Assembly (NCBI GenBank): GCA_008508345.1
Contig: QNGE01001242.1
Span: 117,003-181,002, forward strand
DNA: 64,000 bases
Reading direction: 5' to 3'
From: Paragonimus westermani
Taxonomy: Eukaryota > Platyhelminthes > Trematoda > Plagiorchiida > Troglotrematidae
The translations under genes and the position numbers were made by a program. Below are positions 36,742 through 48,741 of the stretch, piece after piece. Every line of letters starts with the position of its first letter. Position 1 is the stretch's first letter. Under the pieces are notes generated by a model. It saw only the letters and a program-made list of their open reading frames with translations, was not told where the DNA came from and ran no database searches.

Positions 36742-38183
36742 ACGTGAAAAAATTCTTCACAATATACTTTATTTATACCATCACAACACCTACCGTCGCT
36801 AATTTTGATCTCGGCGCCAAATGACGTATAAACCGATCTACGGTAGACTAAAACAAATCATTCAACACTCCTGATGCTGTCTGTCAGGGACATTGATGAC
36901 TTTCACGTTCCTGGGCGATACCACGGAAATACCTTCAGGTGTTCAAAGATTTCTCATTTTGTCGCCGTCTAACGGCAGACTTCACTCCCTGCGGTTAATT
37001 TCCATCGGTGCGTGCACTCCCGTTTCGGAGCTCGGCTCATGCCCATTGTTTCAAACCTGTTGACTGCTCGAAAGAGCTCGCTTGGGTATGAACGCCTTAT
37101 TATGTTATTATAGTTCATATTCAGCCCGTTCAACAGCAAATTGTAACCCATTCACCGGAAACCATCTGTCGATCGAGACCGTTGAGGGTGTCTGAATATT
37201 CATTCTGATAATTTGTTCAATAGTGCCGTGACACCAAGATCCAATCTTGTTCTGAATATCTGGGATCATCGGTTTATCGCTACGCGTTGCTCAACGTCTT
37301 CGTTGAAGATCATGCAGAATTCCCGAGGTGTTTACTTAGCGAGCTGTTTTCTCTTAGCTTTAGAGGACATTTTCAGGGACCCACAATAAGCTTTTTAGGC
37401 TACGGTAGCCTAATCGAAACTACAAGTTCCCGTATGGGTTAGTTCGTGGTAATAGGTTCACCGTTAATTCTTCAATCTAAGCACAATGGAAGTTCATGCA
37501 CAGTCATATAAAAACGGGCTTGTTATGTTTGATTCGGACATTACACCCTAGTTTTTCTGCAGCCATCTTTGTTCTCTTTGGCGGAATCACTCTTTAGCGA
37601 TTGGATTTGGCGTGAATGGACATTAATTTTTGAACAAATTAAGAAGTTTCCAGCGGTTTCTGGTAGTATATGCGCTTTGCGGTTTTCCCAACCTGAAAGC
37701 TCTACTGTGGAAGGTGGACCAGGTAACACCCTTGTCTCTTAATCAGCACTCAAAGCCATTTTTGTGTAATAACGCTTATCCATGCTAATGGAAAGAATTA
37801 CATGGAAATTCAGTGGTTTCTGTTCCGGAAAAGCTGTTAGTCCAGGATTTGCCATCGTCCGTGTCAGCCTGGCCTTGGAGCGACCTGCTTATTTGGAAAG
37901 GTGCAGTGACGATATGTCAGGGTTTGGTGCATTTGATAGTACGGGTGCGCGAGCTGCAGCAAAATATTTGTCAAACAAGAGGAAAGTTTTCTGATAAATA
38001 AATGGCATGTATGCTCGAGTATCATCGTTGGATAAAGAATCCCATTTGTAAAACTGTTACACATTAACAAGGTTGATGATATTGATGTACACATCCAAAC
38101 TTACCTGTGGGAACCACGTATACACAGCGATCAGTAAACTTATGGGACTGGCAGTGAGCCAGACTAAGCTGTGCAGTCGCGCA
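36742..38183. other. No recognised gene
   Basis: Short frames only (for example 36969-37151 minus, 37782-37994 plus). The part next to 36741 may still belong to the decayed MULE. Confidence 0.4.
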
Positions 38184-38185
38184 CA

Positions 38186-39712
38186 TTACGGCATAGGTTC
38201 AAGCGTGATGTAACCATCATCGGCCGAACCGACAGACATTTCATGAATCATTTTTGTGTAGTTGGCTCTGTATTTAATTCTAAGTGGGCGGCTCATGCAC
38301 GAAGCAATGTTGTCCACTTCGGTAACCGCACGAACAACCGGTTCTAAAATGTTTATGTACGGATAATCTAGCGGGTGCTCCCAAAAGACCACCTACCGCT
38401 GCCACTCAAATCCTTTGGTTCCACAACGAATGGTTAATGTAAGAAGTTGAAACGCAAGCCACTTATAGATGCTACTGTCTTGGTGTTGTGGATCTTGGGT
38501 TACACGTCAGGAACATACTTTATCGCATGGTCGAGTTCGTCAGCCATTTTGTACTGCAAAAACTGAACGGGAGAAATTCACAACTGCATTTTGGGCCCAA
38601 AGCCCAGTGTAAGGTGACCCGCTCTAAAGTAATTATTTTGAATATTACGGCTGCGTGTGTAGCACGATGGCAACGCCTTCGTTGTAGACAGCACGCAAGA
38701 CGTCTACGAGATTCGACTTTACTGTTCTATTCGGCCTCCTTGAAACCACATTTTTTCAGTGTTTCACAAACACCTCTAGCTTCGTGTGATGCTTATTTAC
38801 ACTTATGAAAGTCGTGTCCCTCTCCATGGCCGCTGATAGACGAGTTGGTGGACACTTAGCTCTAGCCACACGCTGCAGCCAAAATTATTAAGTACCTCTT
38901 TTTCCCAGGGTTTCAGATAAATATTTCCTGTCGCGTTCGCGCAAACTCGTGCTGATTGAATTAGATCGCAACCGAACACAATTAGATGGGACAGCCATAA
39001 ATCTCTAAGCATAGAGTACTCTTCGGTGTTCCTTCTGCAGTTCACTTTGCCAGCATTACAGCGTACGGTAAGCTCGAAAGGCTTCGTCATTAATTGCTCA
39101 AACAGAGTGTATCAACTAGATAGTACATAGATGAAACTTTTCTCAGTTAATGGCTACTGATAGGTCTTCATGCAGCATGGGTGTCATTTGGATGCCAATC
39201 AGCCGTCTTTTGTTTCAGGTTTCTTTGAGGGTTGCAGTGGAATATTTCGAGCGCATTCGATAGACAGGAGACGTCAAAGTTTTTGCAACCATGATTGTCC
39301 ATTCATGCCCACCTAGCCTAGACAGCATTCCCATGAGTGTTTGAAGAGCCTTCCGTGAGTGGTTTATGAGCGGTCCCTCGACTGATCCGTGTAAGTGTGT
39401 TTGAAATTCCATATCTGCGTGAATAATCTAGGGAGAGCGGAAGTGAAGCAAAACAGTCTTGCGGCATTCTTTCCAGGCAGACTCCGCTGCAGTTTCTTCG
39501 GCCATAAACAATAGATTGTCAATACCCGTTCTCAAAAAAGCGCAAACTACCCTCACGTTTTCCCCTGGGCATGATGAGCAATGTGTCCAGTGTTTGTATT
39601 TAGTCGTTAAACATATCCAACTCATCATATTTCCTTGTAAAGAATCGTTCGACGTTACTTCCGCAATGGAACAAGTTACGAAGACAAAGAACGCCAGAGC
39701 ATAGACAACCAA
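38186..39712 (-). CDS. Unassigned minus-strand coding-like blocks (possible secreted protein)
   Basis: I do not recognise this. The longest block (39428-39712) starts MVVYALAFFVFVTCSIAEV, which looks like a signal peptide, followed by a Cys-rich stretch (WICLTTKYKHWTHCSSCPG) and a helical-looking segment. A TAG ends it, but the same frame continues immediately (39215-39412: LINHSRKALQTLMGMLSRLG). Further minus blocks lie at 38803-39090 (NCRRNTEEYSMLRDLWLSH) and 38186-38392, ending DDGYITLEPMP then a stop. Short introns like those of centrin could join them, but I could not settle the splice sites, and the opposite strand is also open over part of the first block. It may be a host gene, or a broken transposon gene. 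Confidence 0.25.
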
Positions 39713-40700
39713 GCCGCCTAAATAAGCAAAAAGACGAAATTACCGCGAGTAACACAGTGATGTCGGTATAAAAAAACGAAAAGTAAAGCGAAGTTTATTA
39801 GATTTATAGCTATAGTGGCAGCTGTGAACACTACTCGGACCTAACATTTTGGGCAACTTTATCGCGCACTGCGTATGAGACGACTTGACCCGTCTCCCTG
39901 AATGACACCTTAATAGGGAACTCAGGAACCCTGAGGGGTTGCTCGACGTTCTTATGAGCGTCCCATGTGTTTGCTAGACAATTGTGATTGTACACGATTT
40001 TGGTGTATTGTACTACGTTGAAGAACAATCACTTAAGTGTCGTGCGTTCACAGCTGTATAAGCAACCTTATCGTTATGCCCCAACGCTAATTTTATCAAT
40101 GAAAACGAAGTCAAGTTGTTTCGCTTAGTTAGATTCAGAATATCAGAAAGGGATATTGATCCAATTCTATGAGATTGAATTCCATTGCATATTACGAATA
40201 ATTTTGCAAGCTAACGCAATTTCACGATAGCGCTAACTTTTTGTTAATAGTTATGTCATCAAATTTGTGCATACATACTGGCGGGTAACACGAAATTCAG
40301 TTTAACTTTTCTCGCTGTCACTGCTTGCCCATGTGTTTGCTCTTTTGGTGCTCAGTGCATCGAAAATTACACATGGTAACTGCTATTCATTGTCGAACTA
40401 CAAACTACATCTCATTACGTGTTGAATTATTTGGGTTCTATGGTATTCCGTTTTGGCCTTATGTTTCCGTTTCGTTAAAACCTGTCATTTTTGCTCAAAG
40501 ACTATGGTAGAGTGACGCGCACGAGATCCAGCAGCGCTGATGGCTCGGAGGTGTCGAGTGCTTGTGATCGATTCAGTTGCCGCGTAACCTTTTAGTATGA
40601 TATGCGGTGCCAGACGTGTCTACGCCGGCACCACTTTGAGTGTACCGGCCTCTTCAAAACGACCATTCATCCATATGAGCTGTCTTTTTTGAGAAAGCTT
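39713..40700. other. No recognised gene
   Basis: No motif seen on either strand. The LINE that follows may extend some way into the right part as its 5' untranslated region. Confidence 0.4.
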
Positions 40701-42037
40701 CAACCCACCCGAGGCCAGGTTTGTCCCTATGCTCGCCACTCCCAGTGAGCATAAACCAGACGCATGTAAGTGTGGCTGCAGTGCGTCCAAGAATGCCAAT
40801 GAAACAGAGATTGTCACGACAGAAAAAGCTGTGGTTGAAACACAAAAAATCTTTAACTGATATGAAGCCAAAACTGAGCTCGTTGGAGGAGTATATTGAG
40901 CTTTCCCTTCTAGACATGGCGGCTGCTCGTAATGTAGTGGTTTTATCCACAACTCAAACTGAGAAAGCAGCGACGAGCTTGAATGACAAGGCACCACGGG
41001 AGAATGGGCTTTTTATGTGGGGACGATCTCCGACCACATGCTCTCCAGGAAAACAAATCAGAGCGCTGGTTAACGCTTACTCCCCTCCAGAGTTTACAAA
41101 CATGGTTCCTGTTAGCAGACTTTGCTTCGAAGCTACAAAGAAGCCACTGGGACTTTTGTGGCATTACTCTCAAAGATTGGCACAGAGTAAATAATGAAAA
41201 AAAGGTTGAACTGGAGAAGAGCCATGCCAATCTCGAGAGAATCTCGCTGTACCGCTCATCGTGGGAGCGACAGAAGCGCTCCCAGCTTGCTAGAACGTGG
41301 TCAAACATCAAGACTGAGAGTCCTCATCTCTGATCTCAAGAAGAGACCAGTGTCCTCGAATGGATCAACCCAAGCACTCAGATCCTAGGCGGCTTCCCCC
41401 ATCTTCTTGGAAGGCCACTCGCTTGTGGAGCTGCACGGATCTTGGAGAAGGGCTCCCAGAAGTGTTAAGGACCACCACCCTGCCTGTAGACCCCTGATTC
41501 TTTCATCTCAAAAAAGCTTCGTCAAAACTTATTTTATCCCTACGCTTTCTAACCCAATGTGTCTGCTAGGGAAAATGCCTGCATCCAAAATGGTTCATAC
41601 TTGGATCATTCCAGCCGTTCTTTTCTCGGTTGGATCGAGGTTATTCCGTCCTAAGTTCTCTTTAAGTCTACGACCCCACACTGAACTTTCGAGAGCGCAA
41701 AACTGCAAATTGCCCCCCAGAAACTCCAAAAGTAAGAGCGGTCCGGAGGCCATCGACCTTGGGCCAACAGAAGCAGACGAACCGTCCCACAGGGACGCTC
41801 ACATATGTTAAGGTTGTGATGAAACGGCCGCCACCCTCCGAAGACGGCTCATGGAGGTATACCACCAGTTACGCACCCCTCTCCGCTAGAGAGACTTCTC
41901 TCCTAAGCTCTCCCTCGTATACATCTGTTTCTTTTTGCACCCAGCCAAACGAGGAAATAGCCTCCAAGTGCATGTACACTAACTGTCCGAGTCTTCTGAA
42001 ACAAACTATCAAAAATCAGACAGTTTGTTCACTAGGC

Positions 42038-42640
42038 TAGCCCTAACATTCTTGCTTTAACAGAGACCCGGCTTTCCGCAGATATCAGTGATAATGAACT
42101 GCATGTTCATGGGTACTCTTTGTACTCAACGGACTCCTCCTGTGAGCGCATGGGAGCTGTGCCGTCTTCCTAAGCCAGAGGCCCCATGTGCCAACTGTCG
42201 TAGGAGAATTTATCTCCCCCAGAGAAATGTGTCACGCTGCGGATCAAACGCCAACTTCGTAGACGCAACACGCTCCTTGTCGGTATGATGCACCTTTCGT
42301 CATCGTGTAGCGCATCCGACGATTGAGCCATTCTTGCCCCCTAGACAGTCTCACGTCCAACCAAAGTTTCCCTCATCTTCTTATTATGGGTGACTTCAAC
42401 GCACCAAACTCAACTCTTCGGTGGCTTCTCATGAGGTCTGTAGCTACATATTTTTGAAACCCTTGGCAATGTTGTGCTATGAGAAAGCCGGGATACAGCA
42501 CTTTGAACTATCTACAAAGCACCCTTCTTGCTTGATCTGGTTATCACGAATAAAGCTCACCTGGTAGATAGGGTGAGTATTAAATCATCGCTGGGACATG
42601 ATAATCACACGCTACTACATTTTGAGTTTATCCGTTACTG
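42038..42640 (+). pseudogene. LINE apurinic-type endonuclease domain
   Basis: Three endonuclease signatures can be read with stops between them: ALTETRLSADISDNELHVHG (catalytic Glu in TETRL), LIMGDFNAPNSTL (catalytic Asp-Asn pair, about 42383-42420) and LDLVITNKAHLVDR followed by SLGHDNHTLLHFEF (SDH-type His block, here HDNH). This domain nicks target DNA for target-primed reverse transcription. Its presence shows that this LINE is close to full length. Confidence 0.8.
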
Positions 42641-43304
42641 GCTCCAAAATGCTGTAATGAAGACTTAATTCCTAAATTTCCAGAAAGCAGACTTCAACGT
42701 ACTAAGGACGTTCTTAAGCACACCTAGCCTTACATCCGACCCAGTGGACTTGAACTACCTTTCTTTTAAAACTGCCTTTCACGAAGCTTATAGGGCACTT
42801 GTTCCTTGAAAATTATGGAACCCCTCGTCCTGTGTACCGATTCCCCCGGGACATACGTCGCCTTCTTGAAATACGTTCACGTCTATTCTCTAAGTAGAAG
42901 CTGACGAGTAGCCCGGAGGATCTAGAAGTCTCGTTTCGTACGAAGCAGGTACAATCGGAAAATCCGTCAACACGCCCCGTTCATGATTTTTGTTTAAGAT
43001 CAATCCATATAGTACCATGGGACGAGAAGTGACTCATCTCCAGATCTTCCAAGAATCAGCCCCCGGTTTGGCGGTGCCCCTCTTTAATCTGTTTGAACAG
43101 ACATTTTGGACCGGCCCTCATCCGGAGCCATAAAAGGGGGACACTGTCACACCTACATTTGAAGCAGGTGATCGTCACTCCCCTGCAAGTTATCGGACGG
43201 TCAGCCTTACCAGCGGCTATTAAACCGCACCATCCTTAAGAATTTCCTCTCAAATAACCTTTACCCTCCGACTCAGCACGGCTTTTGTGGTGCTAGATCC
43301 TGAA

Positions 43305-43830
43305 TTCGTACGCCCAGAGTTTCCCCAACCTTATGCTACCGTGAATCGGAAGTCGCAAGGAGAAAACGATGAATCTGCAAACAAACTTTACTTATTGATT
43401 TACTCACCGTTCACAACAGACTTCAACGTAACAATTAAGGGGTGCTAGGGAGCTGGACGTGAGAGCACCTTGAGCACAACCGCACAGCAGCCGCCAGAGT
43501 GGAAGAGTGCGTCGACGGAGAATTCCAGTCGACCTTCAGAATTCAAACAAGCGTTAGGCTGGTTAAGCGGCGTTCCTAACGGTAATAACTCAACATTGTT
43601 ATCTTAGTGAATGTAACCTACAGGAGTAGAGATAGTGCGAATTCGTCACACAGCTAAGAGCATAACTGCGATACGTATGCCGTCCCACTAACTTTGATGC
43701 TAGTAGTTTGTAGTAAGTTTACATATATAAAGTAATGTGAACAGGCGCGGTGGTACAGGCAAGGCGAATCTCACGTCGCGGGGAGTTCAGAAGTTTGGGG
43801 ACGTCGAGGGTGATCTCACTACTTTTTTTC
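43305..43830. other. Unidentified insertion inside the LINE RT
   Basis: The RT frame stops making sense after QHGFCGARS (to about 43303) and resumes at RSCIINMFILTDGLTEAKDNG (about 43830). In the related copy at 23748-24371 these two parts are adjacent (FLPSRSCETTM). The intervening about 525 bases have no recognised motif. Both junctions read GATC (43301 and about 43830), perhaps part of a target duplication. Confidence 0.5.
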
Positions 43831-44935
43831 GATCGGTCATGCATAATAAATATGTTTATCCTCACCGATGGCCTTACGGAGGCCAAAGACAATGGTTATA
43901 TCTCAGATTCTATCTTCTTCGACTTTGTCAAAGCTTTTGAACGTGTCCCACACGGTCCTGTTGCGCACAAACTAGCAGCTGATGAGATTCAGTCAGAGGT
44001 TGTTCTCTAGGTGATTTTTTTCTTGGCAACGGGACTTTCGGAGTAAAAACCGAATCGGGCCTTTCTTCTTCCCCCGGTCTCTGCGGGAGTTCCCCAAAGA
44101 TCGGTACTGTTGTTTCTTATGTATATCAATGACCTCTCCGAGCTTATCGCTAGCAACGCCGTCCTTTATGCTGATGAGTTGAAAGTCTGGAATGCGTAGT
44201 GCGCTGCAGACTGACCTTAAACGTATTAAGTGCTGGTCAGATGACTGGAGTTTCTTTTTATACAGCAGGTGTGCACACGGGTCTTTCGGGGGAGACTCCG
44301 GAAACCTGTTCGTAATACACACTGCACAGTGTAATATATATCGCTAAAGTCGACCTTAAATCAACCCAAGGTTCTGGCTATTGCCCAATTTATCCCTCTA
44401 TTATTACCACCAGAAAGCCACCCAAAGGGGAGTTGTGACTCTTGAGGTGATAAAAAGAGCCTTCCATTACATAGACAGGCACGCATTTCAGACGCATTGC
44501 GGAGTCTATATCAAACCACCGCTCTAGTATGCTAAGCAAGTCGTTTATACCTGTTTGAAGATGGACGTACTCGCCATTGAACGTGTCCAGCTAATAGCCA
44601 CCAAAATCGTTACTGGCTTGCGGCATCTGTCCTACTAGTCTCGTTTCGAAGCTCTTGTTTTTCATCCTATTGAGCTTTGAAGACTCTGCGGTGACCAAAT
44701 TCTTATACACTTTCTGCTTGGCGCAGTACTCGTACCCGGAAGGTAATAACCGCCGAAGAGGTCATGACAAGAAGCTTCATAAGTATCGACCCCGGACCTC
44801 CCTTAGGTAATAGTTCTTATCCTACAGGGTTATTAACTATTGGACGGACCTCTCATCACAGCTTGTAAGCTGACCTTCTAGGAACCGATTCAGTGTTGTT
44901 GGATTCCCACCTACTTAGGGAATTGTTACAGAGTA

Positions 44936-45690
44936 ACCCCCAAGGGCGATGTTACACCCTGTTTTCAGTGACTGCCTTTGAGGTCAACAGAAAACCACCG
45001 AACATCGAAGAAAAGAAACTGACGGGATCCGGGTAATTTGGGCCTCCAACCTCGAACCTGAGTACAAATCGCTGAAAACACTTCCAGTTTACGCTTTGGG
45101 AACATTGAAAGGAAACATTATTAAACAACAGAACTGAACGGTTTCCGAAGCTGAAGCACACCAGAAAATCAGAAAAAATTCAGTGGTTTGAAAATCATTA
45201 CATCTCGGAGATAGCAGAAACGTTCAGTCTACCGACATGATGAGCGCGGTCAATCAAAATGTGCCCATGCGATACGTATGAATAATTATTGTAGAATACT
45301 GGGAAGGTGAAAATCCAGTAGGACAGAAAGTCGAATGAGAGAGGACGAGGTAGAGCCTCCCAGTACGTGCTGCTGGAGAAATAATTAAGCTATTGCTGAA
45401 GTTTCGGTCGCAAAATATGATGTATCAATCTATCATTTTTAAGGTTACATCTAAAAGGACAATTAATTTTGTACCAAAAACAGTTTCGAGTGAATGGCAA
45501 AGATTGAACATCATGGGATTCCGCCATTATTTGATGTAAATGGTGTTTGAAAAATATGAATATGAATCTGTAGAAGTGACAAAAATAAGGAGATTTTGGA
45601 ACATTTTGGCGCCAGGTTAGCCCCGATCGTCGGCAGTTTCTCGGGCAGTGGCTGTACCTCCCGATGACCGACCTTGTGAACGAGAAGTAT
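44936..45690. other. No recognised gene between LINE and gypsy element
   Basis: This probably holds LINE 3' flank followed by the region where the 3' part (RNase H, integrase, 3' LTR) of the minus-strand gypsy element should be. None of those parts was recognised, so the element seems 3'-truncated. Confidence 0.4.
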
Positions 45691-45699
45691 TACCGTTTG

Positions 45700-45996
45700 T
45701 TTCGCCAGTTAAGACTTTGGACTATTAATTCGTGGTCCTGTCTTTCCATCTTCCGAAGCACCACTGAAACGTGTATGGTATGTTCTGTCTCATTCGCGAT
45801 ATATATGAAGATATCGTCTCCATAGACAACAGAATTGCTCACTCCGTCCAGCACCTTCAGAATCAGTCATCCGAACGTGAAGGGGACGTCCGAAAATCTC
45901 CGCCACCGCCGAGACTACTACGACTTTATTGATCGTTACCTCGCTCAGCAGCCTGAAGTCGACACAACATCGAAATTTGCCGTTAGGCTTCTTCAC
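45700..45996 (-). pseudogene. Gypsy RT fragment with internal deletion
   Basis: The first block, VKKPNGKFRCCVDFRLLSE and VTINKV, is the classical K.G..R.C.D.R.LN..T RT entry motif. After AVAEIFGR the frame shifts to PFTFG, stop, ILKVLDGVSNSVVYGDDIF, the catalytic Y.DD box, followed by NETEHTIHVSVVLRKM. The roughly 70 residues normally between the entry motif and PFG, which include the first catalytic Asp, are missing. The protein is dead. Confidence 0.8.
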
Positions 45997-46014
45997 TTAA
46001 AATTCCGCAACGGT

Positions 46015-46565
46015 TGAGCATATCGCGAGCACCTCAAAATTCTTCGAAGTTTGAGCGAAGAATTACGTCAGGTAGAGAAGTCCATCCGTTCCCCGCGAAA
46101 GTATATGCGTCCCCACCTCCCTTTCATCATAAAAAATTTTCTGCGCATTTTTCCGGGATCATCTACATGTAATAATGATCAAATTCTTCGCCAATACATT
46201 CCTCTCATCCTCCAAGCACCTCTTTTTTGGCACGACCTTGAGCCTTAGGCCAGTGTTCATCTTGTGGAGTCCCAACTAATGTAACAAATCAACTATTTTA
46301 TCGAATTGTGTAGGTCCCAAGTACTATTGTCTCAGAGGTGTGTATCTCAAAGTTTTCCTCCTAAAATTGTATTTCCCTCCCATATAATGTCTGTTTTGTT
46401 GCTCTATTCACATAGCTGACTCATTGTACAATTTATAAATTTGGTGTTCAACTGTGTATATGCTTAAAAATCTGTACGTTGATCACCCTCTCCTGAGCGT
46501 GTTTTTCTCACAAATGCGTCGAGACATGTACCATTATTATTGTTTTCATTATTATTGCTAAGACA
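46015..46565 (+). repeat. Nested retroelement 3' tail inside gypsy RT
   Basis: These roughly 550 bases split two RT blocks that are adjacent in intact gypsy elements (SPLNSLVL and VKKPNGKF, minus strand). On the plus strand the insert ends in CCATTATTATTGTTTTCATTATTATTG, a simple ATT-rich tail, which suggests the 3' end of a LINE. The plus frame at 46051-46248 (LRQVEKSIRSPRKYMRP) may be its coding remnant but is not recognised. Short CCGTTG-like sequence near both junctions may be the target duplication. Confidence 0.55.
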
Positions 46566-46961
46566 AGAGAATTCAACGGGCTATCGACCTCCTCGATGAT
46601 TTCTTCCTTCAGCATGTCTTTCACTTGTCGTTCAATTTCCGGCTGCAAATGTAGTGAAGTTCATCTGGGGCCGAATGGCCAAAATCGCCTCGACTCGATG
46701 GGAATTTCTTGTTCAAACCAGTCACAATAGCCATACGGGTCCTGATCCATACTGGAAAATTCCTGAAATTTGCGCATCATTTCATTCGACAACTGACTGT
46801 CACAAGTTGGTATTGCCCTGGGTGCGTTTGCTCCAATTTGTCTCAGCTGGGGTTTTGCGCTTTCTCACTAACAAAACCAAATCATACTGCATTACGTGTT
46901 TGTCGTGCTTCAAATCAATTACGGCCTCAACGTGGTAAAGAAACCCCGCCCCCAAGATAGT

Positions 46962-47219
46962 CTAACGTGCGTCGAGGTAAATGATGAAAGGTTGTTTGGC
47001 TACGTGACCATCAATTCGAACAACATGTTCTGCCAGGTCACCAACTTTGAGAGTAAACCCACCCACAGTTCGAACTGCCATCGCACACGGCTGCACATGC
47101 TTTCCTGTCCCCAGCCCAATCAATGAAATCGTAGCCCCAATGTTAATCAAACAGTACTCCAAGCCACTACTGACTTCTAACCTAGCTTGAACTGCTGTCT
47201 CATCAACCGCCCCTACCAA
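46962..47219 (-). pseudogene. Gypsy aspartic protease fragment
   Basis: The frame reads YCLINIGATISLIG, which corresponds to the retropepsin active-site block (F/C)L(V/I)DTGATxSLI. It continues with TVGGFTLKVGDLAEHVVRIDG, like the downstream beta-strand region. The catalytic Asp-Thr reads Asn-Ile, so the enzyme would be inactive. It lies between gag and RT, as expected. Confidence 0.75.
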
Positions 47220-47399
47220 ACAGAGAACAATGGGCGAAACGTTTATTTACGTACGAGTCTTCCTTGCCCATTGGGAGAAATCTTCACCAATATCCATGTC
47301 TTTCGCATCTGTTACAGATGTCGCCACGCTTCTCCTCCGTTTTCGCCTTCAAAGCCGCCACTTCCTGAGTCAACTTTTCCACTGTGCTTCGATGGTCAT

Positions 47400-47857
47400 T
47401 CATTTCACTTGGTTCGCTTGTCTCCACCTGGTAGACTGTGGCAGAATTTTCTGCCGAGCCGCATCGGCCAACTGTTCCAGCGTCATGGGATGGAAGATGA
47501 GAGCAACCCTGAGCTCAGCCTGGATTGTTGGTGGCATAGCGTCTAAGAACTGTTCCGTCAGCAAGTGTTGTTCTGAGTCCTGGTCCAAATGTAGCGTCGC
47601 CTTGTGATCTGAACCGGGAGCCCTTGAACCGCGCCATCGCGTCCTGGCAGTCGGCGAGACTGTCGAACCCAGCGATCAGCGCATCCTTCCTGGCTGCCCG
47701 CTTCAGCTTCGTCCGGTCCGCCTTTACTTCGAGCGCCTCCGAAGTTCTCTAGGAAACTCCGAACATTCCCATCCACAAACGGTTGCAGCCACGGGTTTTC
47801 TATCCTCACATCCTGGTCACGGCACCAAGTGATGTGAACCAAGCATGCGAATGACAC
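47400..47857 (-). pseudogene. Gypsy gag fragment
   Basis: Two overlapping frames represent one gag broken by a frameshift. The upstream piece has NPWLQPFVDGNVRSFLENF soon after the primer-binding site. The downstream piece has EQFLDAMPPTIQAELRVAL and LEQLADAARQKIL, typical of the capsid C-terminal helices of gypsy gag. No CCHC knuckle was recognised. Confidence 0.65.
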
Positions 47858-48213
47858 AAGGGTGATTTATTCGGAAACTAATATACGGTTTATGCCTCTC
47901 AACCGGACTACGAACAAAAACACTCATTTGCACATGACACTGATCTCAGGATGTCCCTTTCATCACTTTCATGTAGCAAGAGCCATTTAATGCAATGCTG
48001 TTTTCCAACTACCCTCCCTGTAACTTTCCCGCATTTGTCCCGCGGCCATTTCGATGTTGAAATTCGTGCTGTTGCCCCACTATTGAATGGTGATGGTGTA
48101 GGCAGTATGGTACAGCTCTCATTCCTAACTACACTATGCTGATACTGAAGATGTACGAGACTTGCCCTTTTTCCGAAATGTTCAGTCCACATTAGATTTC
48201 CCGTTTCCGTGGG

Positions 48214-48741
48214 TTATACAGTGTGGACTGTGACGAATAATACAGTAGGATGTATTTTGCTAGAAACGTTTATGACACTGTATTTCTGTGGTAGTTGATA
48301 GAATATATGACACGACCGAACAGTTATTCCGGTGTGGCGCGACAGGTGGATGAATAACATTTTTATAAGAATTTTTGAATAAAAGTTTTGTGAGAATTTG
48401 TGGTAATTTCTCAATACAGCCAACATATAAATTGAAGTTGGTGTTTTATAGCGCAAAAAATTAGTTAATTGACAGGGTTTGAGACACGAGCGAAAACTTG
48501 TAACCAGCAATGTTAGATTCCGCGACACTCGCGTGTGGCATGAATATGATAACCTTTTGTTTACTCTCACCATTTTCAGTGTGCACGATTTTTGTACAGT
48601 AATAACTAATTGCGTAACGCTAGTTACCATTACCTGTAACGTATATACGAAGTTATAAATACGCGTTGCTGAAGATCGTAAATCTGGAGCACTTCGTAAG
48701 AGTAAATATCGGTTAGCATAACGTTTCTTCCTATAAATCAA
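48214..48741 (-). other. Long open frame without recognised homology
   Basis: A 175-codon minus-strand frame in AT-rich DNA. The predicted peptide is basic, rich in Ser, Thr, Leu and Arg, and shows no motif. It lies just upstream of the gypsy LTR. Its length stands out for the region, but composition alone could explain it. I would not call it a gene. Confidence 0.15.

Larger units (their letters stand above)
40721..44935 (+). mobile_element. Long, broken CR1-like LINE
   Basis: Plus-strand blocks follow the order of a complete CR1/Jockey-type non-LTR element. A possible ORF1 is at 40721-41820 (Lys/Arg-rich, KKLWLKHKKSLTDMKPKL, in several frames). The apurinic-type endonuclease is at about 42038-42640, with ALTETRLS, IMGDFNAPN and SLGHDNHTLLHFEF. 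RT fingers (SAPGLAVPLFNLFEQTFW, TVTPTFEAGDRHSPASYRT) lie near 43050-43300. The palm (SDSIFFDFVKAFERVPHGPV, MYINDLSELI, LYADELK) lies at 43857-44200, and the C-terminal region (AIERVQLIATKIVTGLRHLS, RVINYWTDLSSQL) near 44560-44890. There are many stops and frameshifts. The catalytic YADD reads YADE. A stretch of about 0.5 kb (43305-43830) interrupts the RT. Confidence 0.85.
45700..48190 (-). mobile_element. Ty3/gypsy-like element, 5' part, interrupted
   Basis: The minus strand shows the expected order. A putative LTR end (about 48190 to 47830, with AATAAA at 47866-47871 and ending CA) is followed after two bases by a primer-binding-site-like TGGTGCCGTGACCAGGA (47827-47811). Next come gag (47857-47400; NPWLQPFVDGNVRSFLENF, EQFLDAMPPTIQAELR), protease (47219-46962), the start of RT (46620-46565; KDMLKEEIIEEVDSPLNS) and more RT (45996-45700). 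A foreign piece (about 46015-46565) sits inside the RT. RNase H, integrase and the 3' LTR were not found. The LTR's outer end is uncertain. Confidence 0.8.

Noticed and set aside
40620..41311. Minus-strand frames of 122-125 codons opposite the LINE
   Set aside because: They mirror the plus-strand ORF1-like region and have no motif of their own.
45605..45625. TGGCGCCAGGTT as a gypsy primer-binding site on the plus strand
   Set aside because: The neighbouring gypsy element is on the opposite strand with its own site at 47811-47827, and no gag follows here.
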